Part shown: positions 1 through 11,081 of the stretch, in pieces
Position numbering within the stretch: position 1 is the stretch's first letter
Layout of the letters: each line of letters starts with the position of its first letter
Assembly: GCA_036250195.1 (NCBI GenBank)
Contig: JAVHZZ010000003.1
Location: forward strand, 19,498,504-19,562,503
DNA length: 64,000 bases
Direction: 5' to 3'
Source of the DNA: Mixophyes australis
Taxonomy: Eukaryota > Chordata > Amphibia > Anura > Limnodynastidae
Program-made: the position numbers and the translations under genes
The notes under the pieces: model-generated
Told to the model about the DNA's origin: nothing
Databases searched by the model: none
The model's input: the letters and a program-made list of their open reading frames with translations, nothing else

Positions 1-32
1 CGAGACTTCCTCAGGAGCAAGAAAATGGTAAG

Positions 33-34
<2 letters not shown>

Positions 35-75
<41 letters not shown>
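35..75. repeat. (TA)n microsatellite
   Basis: An uninterrupted TA dinucleotide run of about 40 bp. It follows directly on a GTAAGT motif near the window start. Confidence 0.95.
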
Positions 76-78
<3 letters not shown>

Positions 79-596
79 AAAGGTGTAAAACATTTTTATC
101 ACCACAATGTTTAAATGGTAGCGAGTCCTGGATAGCTGATGTGGGATATATAGACGGTAATGAAGTTTGAACAATGAATATCCCGATATTGTGTTTTCCT
201 TAATAAGACAAAACATGAACGACTGATCATTGATAGGTTAGTTTGCAGCCAGAATGCCTAATGTTTGCTGACTTATATTTATGTTTTATTTTTATGCGCT
301 ATATAAACATCAGCATAAATCAGGAATAATTGTCACATTGAATAGGCTTCTAGCAGGAGGTTTGACATTTGGGGTAAGACGTGACACATTGTGTTGTTCA
401 GCTCCCCTGGGGCAAACTATTTAACCAAATAAGAATTCATTACTCGTATTACAAAAAATTGCATCGGGAACACTGATCAGCCATTTATTTCACCTACAGT
501 AATAATGATACTGTCAAAGCAGTAAAATATCAAATCTCTTTATTGTAAAAGGTGTAAGTCCAAGCTGGAAAAAAACAACAGTACTGAACTTTACAC
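76..596. other. AT-rich intergenic stretch, nothing recognised
   Basis: No open frame, repeat pair or RNA-like fold that I can support. Confidence 0.5.
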
Positions 597-599
597 CAA

Positions 600-774
600 G
601 GGGTATATTTACTAAACTGCGGGTTTGAAAAAATGGAGACGTTGCCTATAGCAACCAATCAGATTCTAGCTGTCATTTTGTAGAATGCACTAAATAAATG
701 ACAGCTAGAATCTGATTTTTTGCTATAGGCAACATCTCCAGTTTTTCAAACCCGCAGTTTAGTAAATATACCCC
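600..774. mobile_element. Foldback MITE, GTTGCC-core family, copy 1
   Basis: A near-perfect palindrome of 175 bp. The left arm begins GGGGTATATTTACTAAAC and the right arm is its reverse complement. It is flanked by CAA on both sides (597-599 and 775-777), which reads as a 3-bp target duplication. The arms carry GTTGCCTATAGCAAC followed at once by CCAATCAG (641 on). Five further copies in this window share that core but differ at the termini. A 3-bp duplication suggests a PIF/Harbinger-type non-autonomous element; there is no coding capacity. Confidence 0.8.
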
Positions 775-777
775 CAA

Positions 778-1276
778 GACAGCGGTATCCGTGTCTAAAA
801 TTAAAGACAGAAGTGTAACAGGAGTCAAATCAAAAGTCAATTTAAAATAGTACATATAATTTGCATGTTAGCCACTGTTTAACCTCTGAGAGTGAATACT
901 GTCTTCTGTTAGGTGCACGTTGACACATACATAGTGAGATATTTTGCTAATCATCTCATAAATAGCTATTAGGAATTGGGAAACCGTGTCTTTATCTTGG
1001 AACAGGGAAATGATATACTATGTAACCCTCTGCCAAACCCTTTACAGTGGTAATTCCTGTACTGTAATATCTCCCAGCTCCAGGACCTCGTTGGCAGATA
1101 TATATCGAGATAACGGACTTTGGGTCAGAGCTATTATTAGGCAATGATACCACCAGAGACACAGTTAATAATAGCAGCTCAGACCACCTATGTACCAGTC
1201 TGTGTGAGAAGCTATGGAGCTAAAGGACAAACTACTCGGAGTCACATCTCCTTTCAGAGAGCATCTGGGCAGCGCA
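778..1276. other. Intergenic, nothing recognised
   Basis: No supported feature. Short open frames here have no recognisable domain. Confidence 0.5.
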
Positions 1277-1559
1277 GTGTCAGGGGCAAATGCAGGATTT
1301 GTAGAGGGGGGTTTCCACACCACGCCGCCAGTGGGCGTGACCAGCATGCATGGGGGCATGGCTATAATATTAGACAGTGCTTGGCTGCTCTCCAACTCTT
1401 CCTATCCCCATAATATACATGGACAATGCTGCGTTGACTACTGTTAGGTGCAGGCAGCTCTCCCTTTTCAAGCAGAGCCGTGTGAAGCGGGGGCAGGGTC
1501 CAGCTACCTCAATTATACAGTGCCCCAGGCTTGGAGGGGGATTTCCAAGCACTAGGAAA
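1277..1559 (+). mobile_element. Interspersed repeat, hAT-like, copy 1
   Basis: Matches 57298-57561 almost throughout: CAGGGGCAAA(T/C)GCAGGATTTG at the left, a shared middle around TATAATATTAGACAGTGC, and the GCACTAGG block at the right. The CAGGGG terminus suggests a hAT-type non-autonomous element. The right part runs into a SINE, so this copy appears interrupted by it. Several small open frames cross the region; none is conserved between the copies, so none is called as a gene. Confidence 0.6.
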
Positions 1560-1584
1560 CTCCACCTTGGTTTGCCTATGGGTG

Positions 1585-1888
1585 GCTCAGTGGTTAGCAC
1601 TTCTGCCACACAGCACTGGGGTCATGAGTTCAATTCCCAACCTTGGCCTTATCTGTGTGGAGTTTGCATGTTCTCCCTGTGTTTGTGTGGGTTTCCTCCG
1701 GGTGCTCCGGTTTCCTCCCACACTCCAAAAACATACTGGTAGGTTAATTGACTGCTGACAAATTGACCCTAGTCTGTGTGTTTTAGACTGTAATTTAGAC
1801 TGTAATCCCCAATGGGGCAGGGACTGATGTGAGTTCTCTGTACAGCGCTGCGGAATCAGTGGCGTTATATAAATAAGTGATGATGATC
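1585..1888 (+). mobile_element. tRNA-derived SINE, copy 1
   Basis: Begins with a tRNA-like head (A box near TGGCTCAGTGGTTAGC, B box near GAGTTCAATTCCC). A conserved body follows (GTGTGGAGTTTGCATGTTCT and TCCTCCCACACTCCAAAA). The tail reads GTACAGCGCTGCGGAAT, then TATATAAATAA and GATGATGA. The body resembles the V-SINE/HE1 style of tRNA SINE known in fishes and amphibians; exact family assignment is inference. CCTATGG lies before it and CCTATTGG after it, a possible imperfect target duplication. Confidence 0.85.
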
Positions 1889-2660
1889 CTATTGGCTAGA
1901 CCAAGAAACTATCAGCATCGGAAGAAGAAGAACGTCCGGAAAACCTTCACTCAAGTCCAAATTCTGTGCTTTCACTTGACTGCAGTTCTCTGGCAGGAAT
2001 CCAGGTAGATAAGAACGTATATACAGTGCATGAGATCCAGGTGAAGACCTGAGAGTGGCTGACTGTCGGAGAGAGTGCCCTGAACTGTCGCCCAAGTGAC
2101 CCACTCTGCAGAACGATGAGAATCTCCTTTCGTACACAATTCTTCTTAAGACATTGCAGCTGACGTAAAGACTTTTAGGTAAGTCTGACCGGGGATTCCC
2201 AGAGGGGTTTAGCAAACCATGTACATCTCCTAAAAACGCAGTATGCTGGAAGTATAGCAATTGACTCATTATGTAATAATAATTTAAATTTAGCAAATCA
2301 TTTGTGAAACGTGACTCTCGCTGGGTTTATAGAGGGTTTTCTCAAATGTCAGCATAATATTTGGCAACACCGGACAGTCTAGTGAGCAATTCACAACTGA
2401 AGAAATGAAAGATAAGTGCAGTAAGCAGAATTGTGAAACCTCAGAAGAAAACTATTTAAAAGTGGTTTCATGAGAGAAATACTAACTTTCCTAGAAACAA
2501 TATCAAAGTCGACAACTGTCTCTAAATTTCCAGAAACACTCCCAAAATTTTAACAATTTCCTGTGGATCCTTTTCCATTATTGAACAAGTCCACCATCGA
2601 GTTCTTGCTCCTCTGCATCATTATGGATGCAATTTTTAGCATCGTTATTTTAGGACATGA
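1889..2660. other. Intergenic, nothing recognised
   Basis: A 135-codon open frame on the minus strand (1889-2296) has no recognisable domain and no matching copy. I treat it as chance. Confidence 0.45.
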
Positions 2661-2661
2661 G

Positions 2662-2746
2662 GGGGGGAATTCAATTGGCCGCGTTACTGGAAAAAATAAC
2701 GAGGCCTGCGCCCTATTACCGTTATTACGGTAATTCAATTCCCCCC
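2662..2746. mobile_element. Short palindromic MITE
   Basis: An 85-bp foldback with terminal GGGGGGAATTCAATT and its reverse complement at the right end. A TTACCGTTATTACGGTAA palindrome lies inside. The style matches the larger 4184-4403 element (CAATT-type ends and internal TTACCGT motifs). No clear target duplication. Confidence 0.6.
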
Positions 2747-2837
2747 TACAAGTTATTATGTATTGAAATATTGTAATATAAAATATATGCTATTATAACT
2801 CTCATTAATCATGACATGATGGTCCTCTACAGACAGT

Positions 2838-3589
2838 GGGCCCGAGTCATTAAGGCACGTAGCTGCCGATTTTGAGCGTATTGTCTGCGCATGCGCAGAA
2901 CCGGCCCATGGCCAGAAAACGCAGCCCTGTCCGCTCCATCCGCGAAGGCAAAGGACACGTTCTACAGTCTATGATTTCAAGTTGTGAACGGGGCGCGGAA
3001 GAGGCATTTGGCTGTAATCAATCTACAGTAAGCGAGTGCTGAGCTGCAACGCACGCGGCCACATCCGAATCCCGCTCTGAGTGTCTCAAAGTTACTTGTT
3101 TCTCTGCCGTATCTCTTGCTCCAGCTACAGGTGCAGTCTAAGTCCAGATTACTAGTGATGACAGTCTCGTGCGCATGCTATAACATGTGTTTGTAATCAC
3201 GAGCCACTGTATAAATGTATTTTATGTTCAGCAGACATAAAAGACAGCCTAATAAATGTTTTTTAAGAGGAAAAAAACAATTTTCTTAAAAAAAACAAAA
3301 ACATGTATAATCCTAATTGACTATATTATTGACAGGTAACATTAATTTCTTAATATATATTCTTACTGTGAGATGTTTTGAGATTTTATATTCCCCATAG
3401 GCATTGTACGTATCCTGCAGTGTCTGGTCTAGTACAGCAGAGTGAACCTACACCTGTAGTCATCGCCACATGTATCTTGAGATCCGTTCCTTGCTGAATC
3501 TGTTCCTTGCCGACGCAGCGCCGATTTACGTGCCGTTGAGAACAACGGCACGATGCGCTCAGTCTGCGTTGCCTTAATGACTCAGGCCC
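2838..3589. mobile_element. MITE with GGGCC(C/T)GAGTCATTAAGG ends
   Basis: The left end reads GGGCCCGAGTCATTAAGG and the right end is the reverse complement of GGGCCTGAGTCATTAAGG. AGT flanks both sides (2835-2837 and 3590-3592), a 3-bp target duplication. The interior has no coding signal. The end sequence resembles those at 15859-16794 and 56474-56794, so these belong to one broad superfamily, probably PIF/Harbinger-like. Confidence 0.75.
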
Positions 3590-3592
3590 AGT

Positions 3593-4180
3593 AGGTCAAT
3601 GGAAAAGTATCCATGGAAACTAAATTGAATTGTTGGGCAACAATTCCATCCGAATCCTTACATATTATAATGCAGTATTCCATTTACCTATAACTTTGCT
3701 GTAAGTGATAATCTCTGTAGCTTTAGAAGAACTTTGCTTGGAATATCGCAAAACCGTTTTGCATTTTTACCGAGGAGATAAAGTCACTTGGATGCAAAAT
3801 GTCACCGCTTCCGCTAAAGCTCAACACCTCCATATCTGTAATGATGGTTGTGCTGGAAATAGCGCTATAATCTCGCAACCTGACATTACTGCTGCATGAA
3901 AGTGCCAGCCGGCGCCTGCTGATATTTGCAGCATTTATCTCCCTGCCGCACACTCAGAAACAACACAAATAATCAAAGAAAATAAGATTATTTTTTTGTC
4001 CAGTAAAGGGAAGAGTTCAGTCTCACTTTATCTGTGTTTTTAGTTATTACTTCATTTAAACTATTCTGTTTGGGCTTGTACAAACTGTTCTGAGATGTGG
4101 TGCGCAAGGAACTGAACGCACCACATGGACAGTGGGGGGTTAACTGTTGTGCCGAGAGCTGCAACATTGTTGCAACAAGC
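3593..4180. other. Intergenic, nothing recognised
   Basis: Short overlapping open frames on both strands (about 3705-3953) show no recognisable product. Confidence 0.45.
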
Positions 4181-4183
4181 TAA

Positions 4184-4403
4184 GGGGCGTATTCAATTGT
4201 CAGCGTTAACGCTGCAAAATGAGCGCTCTAAAAATCTTACCGTTAATACGGTAATTACTCGCGGAATTTCAGCTCGCAGCTCCCTGAAATTCCGCGAGTA
4301 AACTACCGTATTAACGGTTTTCGCGCGCAATATTACCGTATAAACGGTAATATTTTTCGAGCGCTCGTTTTGCAGCGTTAACGCTGACAATTGAATATGC
4401 CCC
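4184..4403. mobile_element. Harbinger-like hairpin MITE
   Basis: A 220-bp element that is almost entirely one inverted repeat. The ends are GGGGCGTATTCAATTGTC and its complement GACAATTGAATATGCCCC. Arms of about 65 bp include CAGCGTTAACGCTG, and an inner repeat has CTCGCGGAATTTCAG. Perfect TAA flanks (4181-4183 and 4404-4406) fit the TWA target preference of PIF/Harbinger elements. Confidence 0.85.
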
Positions 4404-4804
4404 TAAGAGTCACAATTTGCCAATTGTAGTGTGTAGGGAAGAGGGGGAGGGGGGGGTGTCAGATCAAAGACAGTATGTAGGTTGGAAACAACTTAAATGT
4501 ATAATTATTACTGTAAAACCTGACATTGTAGATCATCATATTAACGACTTTGGAATATTATAAAAGTTCCAATTTATTGTAAATTGGAGCTTTAAGTTTA
4601 TGGTTCCCCTTTAAGGAAAGAGAATCTACCTCTCTTCCCGCTTGGTGAAATAATCAGCAATATGTTGACCCAGCATTAATATATCAGTCAGTTAGTTAAT
4701 CCGCAGTTATGTACAGAGGGCAGTGAGTTATCCAAGTGAGAGGAACAGGTAGTGTACAAGTTTTTGCCTGGTCTGAATACGTTTTCTAAAGGTTTCTGCA
4801 CTAT

Positions 4805-5212
4805 GGACCTCATTTAGAGTCAGACGCAAAGTCGGTGTAAGAAGTGTAGGAGTGGGAGTGTGCCGCAGCTTGGTAGGGTATTACGAGTGGCAAGCAACCC
4901 CAGTTGCGTCCCACTCTTAATACCCTATGGAGCTGTGAGCAGTTCCTGCAGCTAGCTAATTCCTGCCGCACAGCTTTAGCCCTGCTTTGACGTGTGTTGC
5001 GTCTGCGCCTCACTGCGACTAGGATGTATTTACATGGTCACGCCTTCACAATTCCGCGTTCCTCCCATTCTCTCGTAGTGAGTCGCAAGCTGTCGCAAGT
5101 GTTAACTGCGTCCAAGATGCAGGCGGATTTGGTGCTTTCTGCACATGCGTGGTAGTGTTTTCTGGTTGGATGCGCCTAAAATGGACTTTGCATCCGACTC
5201 TAAATGAGGTCC
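4805..5212. mobile_element. MITE with GGACCTCATTTAGAGTC ends
   Basis: Left end GGACCTCATTTAGAGTCAGA; the right end is the reverse complement of GGACCTCATTTAGAGTCGGA. The terminal inverted repeats are about 29 bp including GCAAAGTC. Flanks are TAT and TAA, so the target duplication is unclear. No coding capacity. Confidence 0.7.
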
Positions 5213-5478
5213 TAAATGTTTACTCTGAGATCAGGAAGAGAAGAATCCAAACATCCATAACAGGGTTCCCATGTAGATTCCATTTCCCAGCAAACTGTAG
5301 AGGAAACTCTTATAATAGCAGATAGAAGAGAATTATCGATATTACATGCACATGTATTTGGGGGGTGATGGATATATGATGAGGGGGAGATTTGAAGGCA
5401 GGAATGGTAAAGTCTGTGTAAAGTGTCTTAACAGACTTGCCCAATTGTTATACCTCCTTCCAGGAGATAACAGACCAG

Positions 5479-5654
5479 GGGGTAAATGTATCAAGCTGAG
5501 AGTTTTCCGGCGGGTTTGAAAAGTGGAGATGTTGCCTATGGCAACCAATCAGATTCTAGCTGTCATTTTGTAGAATGTACTAAATAAATGATAGCTAGAA
5601 TCTGATTGATTTATTAAACCCGCCGGAAAACTCTCAGCTTGATACATTTACTCC
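5479..5654. mobile_element. Foldback MITE, GTTGCC-core family, copy 2
   Basis: Ends read GGGGTAAATGTATCAAGC and complement, unlike copy 1, while the core GTTGCCTATGGCAAC plus CCAATCAG is kept (5531 on). CAG flanks both sides (5476-5478 and 5655-5657). Confidence 0.8.
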
Positions 5655-5657
5655 CAG

Positions 5658-7065
5658 AGGTCCAAGGACTATGGCCGGAGAAGATCGAGCTGGATGGGGA
5701 AGGGTCGCCTACAATTCTGGGAGTCCCAGAAATTGATGATTCTCCAGGAGAGTAGGCAGGAAGGACAGATGCACTTTAGCCGCTGAATGTAGGTGCGGAA
5801 TCCGCCATGTCTGTGATTACGGCTTCTCAATGGTCCACTGATTTACCTGCCAACCCGGCAGCGAGACAGGGGGCGTGGCCAATGATATACCTCCCTTCCC
5901 CCAACATTCCCACCCACAGAAACAACATATCCCCAGGTGGGACGGGGAGACAGGGCCCAGATTTTCAGCCAGGACTGTAAGATTAACCAAGGAGCCCCGG
6001 GACAAATGGTTATGTGGAGCAGCCCCCAGTCCTCCGAAGAGGCTTTTTGTAACATACTGTTTATAGAAGGGAAAGGTAAGATATGGTCAATGAAAACTTG
6101 AACTTAGCACCGTTTACCCTGCAGTGTTGTCTTACATAGCAAAACCACCCTGATATTTGCCACTGTGGCAATAAACAAGATTAATGACATTGTCAGCAAA
6201 CATCTCGGTGGAGATGTTGCAATCTCTGAATTTAATGAATTACAGAATCTAAGTAACTCTGCCAATAAGATCCTTTATCTCTGTGCTTGTGAAATGAAAG
6301 TACCGGGTGCATTGCTATCAGCATAACCTCAGTACAAGCCCACATGTTCCGTGTCTTCCCCACGTTCAGTAATACGAGTGGGTGTTGATGTGAGTTTCAC
6401 TTCGGCTGCCAAATTTAGTCACAATTATGTTCAGAGATGAGTGAGGCTGTTCTGTAGAAAAACATGTTAGCGCATGTCATGTAACTGAACGTCTCCTAAA
6501 CCCTGGAGAACGAAAGATGTCCCCAAACCTGGGTCTCTACCACCTGGGTGCGGATAATCTCAAGTCTATCCATGACTGGCCCGCCCCTTCTATGGTTACT
6601 GTATCATCCTGAGTTCAGCCCCATTGGATGAAGTATAAACAAGTTCTTCCACTAATTAGTTTTCCATGTGCTGAGCTGTCAGCGGGATCATGAATAACTT
6701 TACACACTGGGGTTACAATCCTGCTTTTACCAGCATCTTTAATAAATGGTTATGGCAATATAACCAATTGGTTCCAATAATCCCATCCCCATTTGTGTTA
6801 AGCCCATAAACATTTGCATTTGTGATTATCACATTGGCAGCATTTTTAAATGTATCCATATACACTACAATGAATGCAATGGTCGATAGATTGTCACTGA
6901 TTCCATGTCCGCAAATTGAAAGCGTTGGTTATCACGGCATGTCAAACATGACCATGATTTCATACCGCCGGTGGATAACCAGTACAAGTGCTGTTGCCTT
7001 TTACATAGCTGACAAAGAGTGATTTAATTGTCTCTGCCCAAAAACCCTTCTTCCATTGTCTGGTT
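5658..7065. other. Intergenic, with a possible repeat fragment
   Basis: The 5710-5760 segment (CTGGGAGTCCCAGAAATT, then CTCCAGGAGAGTAGGC) resembles the CTCCCGG-rich part of a dispersed amphibian repeat. A related CTCCCGG segment lies near 17450. I see nothing else; the frames between 5817 and 6066 overlap on both strands and look like chance. Confidence 0.35.
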
Positions 7066-7275
7066 CTGTGCTGGTTAGGAGCATGTGAATACTTTCTGGT
7101 TTAAGAAGACGTCTGCCCTTTAATTTACAGTGGAATTCTTTTAGATCCCTTGTAGACCATCGTCAGCTTAATGAGTGCTCTGTGCGGTCATTCTCCAAGC
7201 CCTGGACTGCAGAAACCATTGGTCTATGTGTTGCACTGATGAGATCTAATACGATGGAAACAGATACCTGCAAAG
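7066..7275 (+). repeat. Direct repeat, first copy
   Basis: Aligns with 8472-8668 over about 200 bp. Shared blocks are GAGCATGTGAATAC, TTTACAGTGGAATTC, CTTAATGAG then GCTCTGTG, AGAAACCATTG, and AGATCTAAT then GATGGAAACAG. The copies have diverged by perhaps a quarter. They lie 1.4 kb apart with the SINE at 7.6 kb between them, so this is either an old local duplication or two copies of a dispersed repeat. Confidence 0.65.
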
Positions 7276-7601
7276 TACATTTATAGCTACGCGTTTCTAC
7301 CGGATTTCATGCTACCAAAATAGTGGCTCGTTTTTGACTCGCTGGCCTCAGGGCAACTAAGGTGTGATTTGCATATATTTTACCATAATTCCAGGTGAGG
7401 ATTATATCTTTTTCCTGCGGGATAATGCTGGTTGCTATAAATTACCTTTACACATGTGAATACTCTTACTGAGAAGGAAATGTTTACTCTAGGAATGGTC
7501 CCACCTGAGCATTGCTGTGTAGGTGGGCCTGCAGACCCTTGTCCCCTAAGAAGGGCAGGAGCTAAACAATACAACTTAAAGGAACACAAAATACAAGAAG
7601 C

Positions 7602-7940
7602 ACGGTGGCTTAGTGGTTAGCACTTCTGCCTCACAGCACTGGGGTCGTGAGTTCAATTCCCAACCATGGCCTTATCTGTGTGGAGTTTGTATGTTCTCCC
7701 TGTGTTTGCGTGAGTTTCCTCGGGGTGCTCCGGTTTCCTCCCACACTCCAAAAAAATACTGGTAGGTTAATTGGCTGCTATCAAATGGACCCTAGACCAG
7801 TCTGAAGAACTACGTCTGTCTGTGTGTGTGTTAGGGAATTTAGATTGTAAGCCCCAATGGGGCAGGGACTGATGTGAGTGAGTTCTCTGTACAGCGCTGC
7901 GGAATTAGTGGCCCTATATAAATAAAGGATGATGATGATG
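7602..7940 (+). mobile_element. tRNA-derived SINE, copy 2
   Basis: Same head, body and GATGATG tail as the copy at 1.6 kb. AAGAAGC precedes it (7595-7601) and follows its tail (7941-7947), a 7-bp target duplication. The TG-rich stretch before the 3' part is short here. Confidence 0.88.
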
Positions 7941-7947
7941 AAGAAGC

Positions 7948-8471
7948 CCAGATACCCAGGCCTAGGTAGCCTAAGAGGCAGAAAGGCTCCGCAGTGTCAG
8001 GGGGTCCTCCTAACTTTGGCAAAGGGGGCCTGAAGACACTTATGTCCCTAGGGGGTTTATGTCTCTGGGGATGAGGAGGAATGGGGCCCTATTCCTTTTG
8101 GAATTGACTAAAAGTACCGGCCCTCTATGCACTGGGATTGTGACCACGCATTTCGGGCTTTCAAACAAAAACTTAGAAGTTATTACGCGACTATTCACAG
8201 TTTCATCAAATATTACTCTAAAAATATATACATGTGCAACAAAATTCGTTGTACAGTACATGGAAACACATTGCAGCTAAGGACATATAGATATCAACCT
8301 TAAGTGCAAAAATAACTCAAACACTTCTCTTCAACAATTCATTTCCTCACCCACGAATGACCCGAATGTTTATGCCACAACAGAGCGATTCACTAGCGTC
8401 GTTCGGAAAAGTGTTTTACTTTTTGTTTTAATATTTCTAAATTAGCAACATTAGCTGCTTGTGACTAGCCA
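7948..8471. other. Intergenic, nothing recognised
   Basis: Mirror-image 73-codon frames occur on both strands around 8040-8280. That pattern marks stop-poor sequence, not a gene. Confidence 0.45.
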
Positions 8472-8668
8472 TGACTGAGCATGTGAATACCTTCTGTTTA
8501 AGGAATGCCCTTAACTCTTTTATTTACAGTGGAATTCCTTTAGGCCCCTTGTTGTCCTTAATGAGGGCTCTGTGCTGTCAGTCCCCAAACCCCACACAAG
8601 TAGAAACCATTGCTCTATACTTTCCCAATGATAAGATCTAATCAGATGGAAACAGCTGTCTGAAAACT
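8472..8668 (+). repeat. Direct repeat, second copy
   Basis: Partner of 7066-7275 in the same orientation, sharing the blocks listed there. Confidence 0.65.
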
Positions 8669-9330
8669 GTACTCACACACCCGGATCCGGAAATCTACAT
8701 GGAATATAAACGGCATCGGCCTATCGGCGGTGAGGATGCCACTTGCTCAGTGTTGTGGTCACAGTATACCCACGCAGCAGTGAGCAGATGTGTAAATGCT
8801 GGATAGAGGTCACTAGTGACAGCCTGGTAACATTGTATCTTGTGTGAGTAAAATGGAAGTATGTACAATACATGGATTAACCCCCCGTATGCCGCCACTC
8901 TGTGGCTAACCCACACGACAAGGACACCCTGGGGCTCACATTCCTTCCTGATAGCCGGCTGTATCAGCCAGGAAGCCGCACACACCTGAGACATTCCTGT
9001 AGTCCTATCACAGAGCTGTGGCCCCAGAGCTAGGGCCGTATAAGAATGTCACAACTCGTCTCAACACCATGAGACTGATCTCCTGGTATATACACAACGT
9101 GTGTACTGTATAACTACACTGTCAGTGCGTAGCCAGGAGATTTTTTATTTTATGTTTATAATAAAAGAATCACAGAAAGTTTTACTGTGAAGAAATGAAT
9201 ATAGAGGATACCTGTATATATATATGTACAAACACAACACTCCTGTCTGCCAAACTGAGTCATTTAGTATCAATTAAAGATTATTGAACTGACAGTCTTA
9301 AGGCAGCCACACATTTTAGTTTTTAATAAG
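8669..9330. other. Intergenic, nothing recognised
   Basis: A 99-codon minus-strand frame (8695-8994) has no recognisable domain. Confidence 0.45.
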
Positions 9331-9343
9331 AATATATATATCT

Positions 9344-9390
<47 letters not shown>

Positions 9391-9405
9391 TATATACATA
9401 TACAA

Positions 9406-9447
<42 letters not shown>

Positions 9448-9465
9448 ATCTAACCATCTATCTAT

Positions 9466-9514
<49 letters not shown>

Positions 9515-9535
9515 CATATCTATATCTATCTCTCT
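9331..9535. repeat. Compound (TA)n/(TATC)n microsatellite
   Basis: (TA)n at about 9345-9386, (TATC)n at about 9408-9447, then (TA)n at about 9469-9510, ending in a TATC/TC-rich tail. Confidence 0.95.
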
Positions 9536-9675
9536 CCACACACAGTGGTGGAGGTGGCGGTATATAAAATATATGTGAATGGCATTGGATAGTTATACAA
9601 TGAAGGCAGGAGGAGAAGTGGTGGTACGACTTACAACTTTGACCGCTGTAAAAAATATTATACATCCCCCACATA

Positions 9676-9915
9676 TTACGCAGCGCTTTACAGAGAGTAT
9701 TTAAAAAGTCCCTGCCCCAATAGAGCTTATAATCTAAATTCCCTAACACACGGACCCACACAAGGGTTACCTTTGTAAGAACCCATGTCTTTGGGGTGTA
9801 GGAGGACACCCACATAAACAATGAGAGGACATACAAACTCCACACAGATAGGGACCTGGTTGGAATTGAACCACCCAGATCTGTCACGCAGCAGTGCTAA
9901 CTAATGTGCCACACA
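9676..9915 (-). mobile_element. tRNA-derived SINE, copy 3, decayed
   Basis: Minus-strand copy. The tail part (CAGCGCTTTACAGAGAGTA, then GTCCCTGCCCCAATAGAGC) lies at the left and the tRNA-like head (GTGCTAACTAATGTGCCAC) at the right. It is more diverged than the other copies and lacks a GATGATG tail. A 139-codon minus-strand frame crosses it and the adjacent microsatellite; that frame is spurious. Confidence 0.75.
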
Positions 9916-10903
9916 TTGGGCGATAGAGCCACTTGGCATCAGGTAACAGAAACTTTGGCAGATTCCAAAAATTATCATTAAGGACTTTGAAAGTATCTAG
10001 TTCCAAACTGTCCTTCATTTCCAGGTACAGTCCCTGGTTCTATATGTCTGTAGAGTGTTGACCAAGTGCACAAGTACATTTCTTTTTCTGTATGTTAGAT
10101 TCAAGTTTGACCATCCATCATTATTCTCTGGCATTATATGACATTATTTGCAGAAAGGGCTTACATAAGATGCAAAACAGTGCACTACGATCACACTCGG
10201 TAAACGTGAGTTACTGGGAATTGCTTTAAGGTCCGCAGAGTATCGCACGTGGTGTTCTTACATCAAACCTGCTCAACAAGAACCTGTCCTTGGAACTTAT
10301 TTTAAAATATATGGACGTAAACCCAGGATAGTAACTGTAGAGCTTAATAGACCAGCCACCAGCTACAATGACACTCATGCAATGCCTTCACCCAAACCTG
10401 CAGTAACATGTCCCATATAAATGCTACTATCCTGCTGGTTCCCCTTGACAGGACCATAACATTTGTTTTGCTCACTACTATAAAATTGTGATGGGGGGGG
10501 ATGGGTGTGAGCAGGAGAACCAATCAGAATCCACAATCCACAGGGGTCTCTGAGAAGAACCACAGACAGAGAGAAATCAGCAGGTTAGTAACATTTAGGT
10601 GATAGTAGTGCAACTTGTAAGGATAATTCCAACCAAAGCTAAAAAAGCAACATAAGGTAACGTTAAGTGTGTGACTATGGTAATAAATAGAACAGTCTTT
10701 ACAACAGTTGTTTTTACCCAAATTTAAATATTTTTATAAAACAAATTTGTATTTTTCCCCAAACCCATTTTTTTTATGTTTGGGTGAATTTAGTCTCTAC
10801 ATAACCAACTTCTTCCTGACATAAATGCTTGTTACAGTGCAGGCGAGGGTGAATGATTTTACAGAATCTTGGGGTCTGGGGCAAGAGACTTTCTGCCAAC
10901 CAA
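9916..10903. other. Intergenic, nothing recognised
   Basis: Contains a short G run near 10493-10500. No supported gene or repeat. Confidence 0.45.
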
Positions 10904-11078
10904 GGAGTAGGTTTACCAAAACTTCTAAAAAGGACAAGTGGAGGTGTTGCCCATAGCAACCAATCAGATTTCTAGCATTTATCCAGTACATTCTAGAACA
11001 TGACAGGTGAAATGTGACTTGTTGCTATGGGCGACACCTCCACTTTTCTTTTTTTAGAAGGTTCAGTAAACCTTCCCC
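10904..11078. mobile_element. Foldback MITE, GTTGCC-core family, copy 3
   Basis: Ends GGAGTAGGTTTACC and complement of GGGGAAGGTTTACT, flanked by CAA on both sides (10901-10903 and 11079-11081). The core is GTTGCCCATAGCAAC plus CCAATCAG (10945 on), with the partner arm GTTGCTATGGGCGAC. Confidence 0.78.
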
Positions 11079-11081
11079 CAA

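Noticed and set aside
1585..1888. tRNA gene suggested by A and B boxes
   Set aside because: The boxes are the head of a SINE present in eight copies; no complete cloverleaf or anticodon stem is supported.
9468..9887. 139-codon minus-strand frame
   Set aside because: Runs through a decayed SINE and a TA microsatellite.
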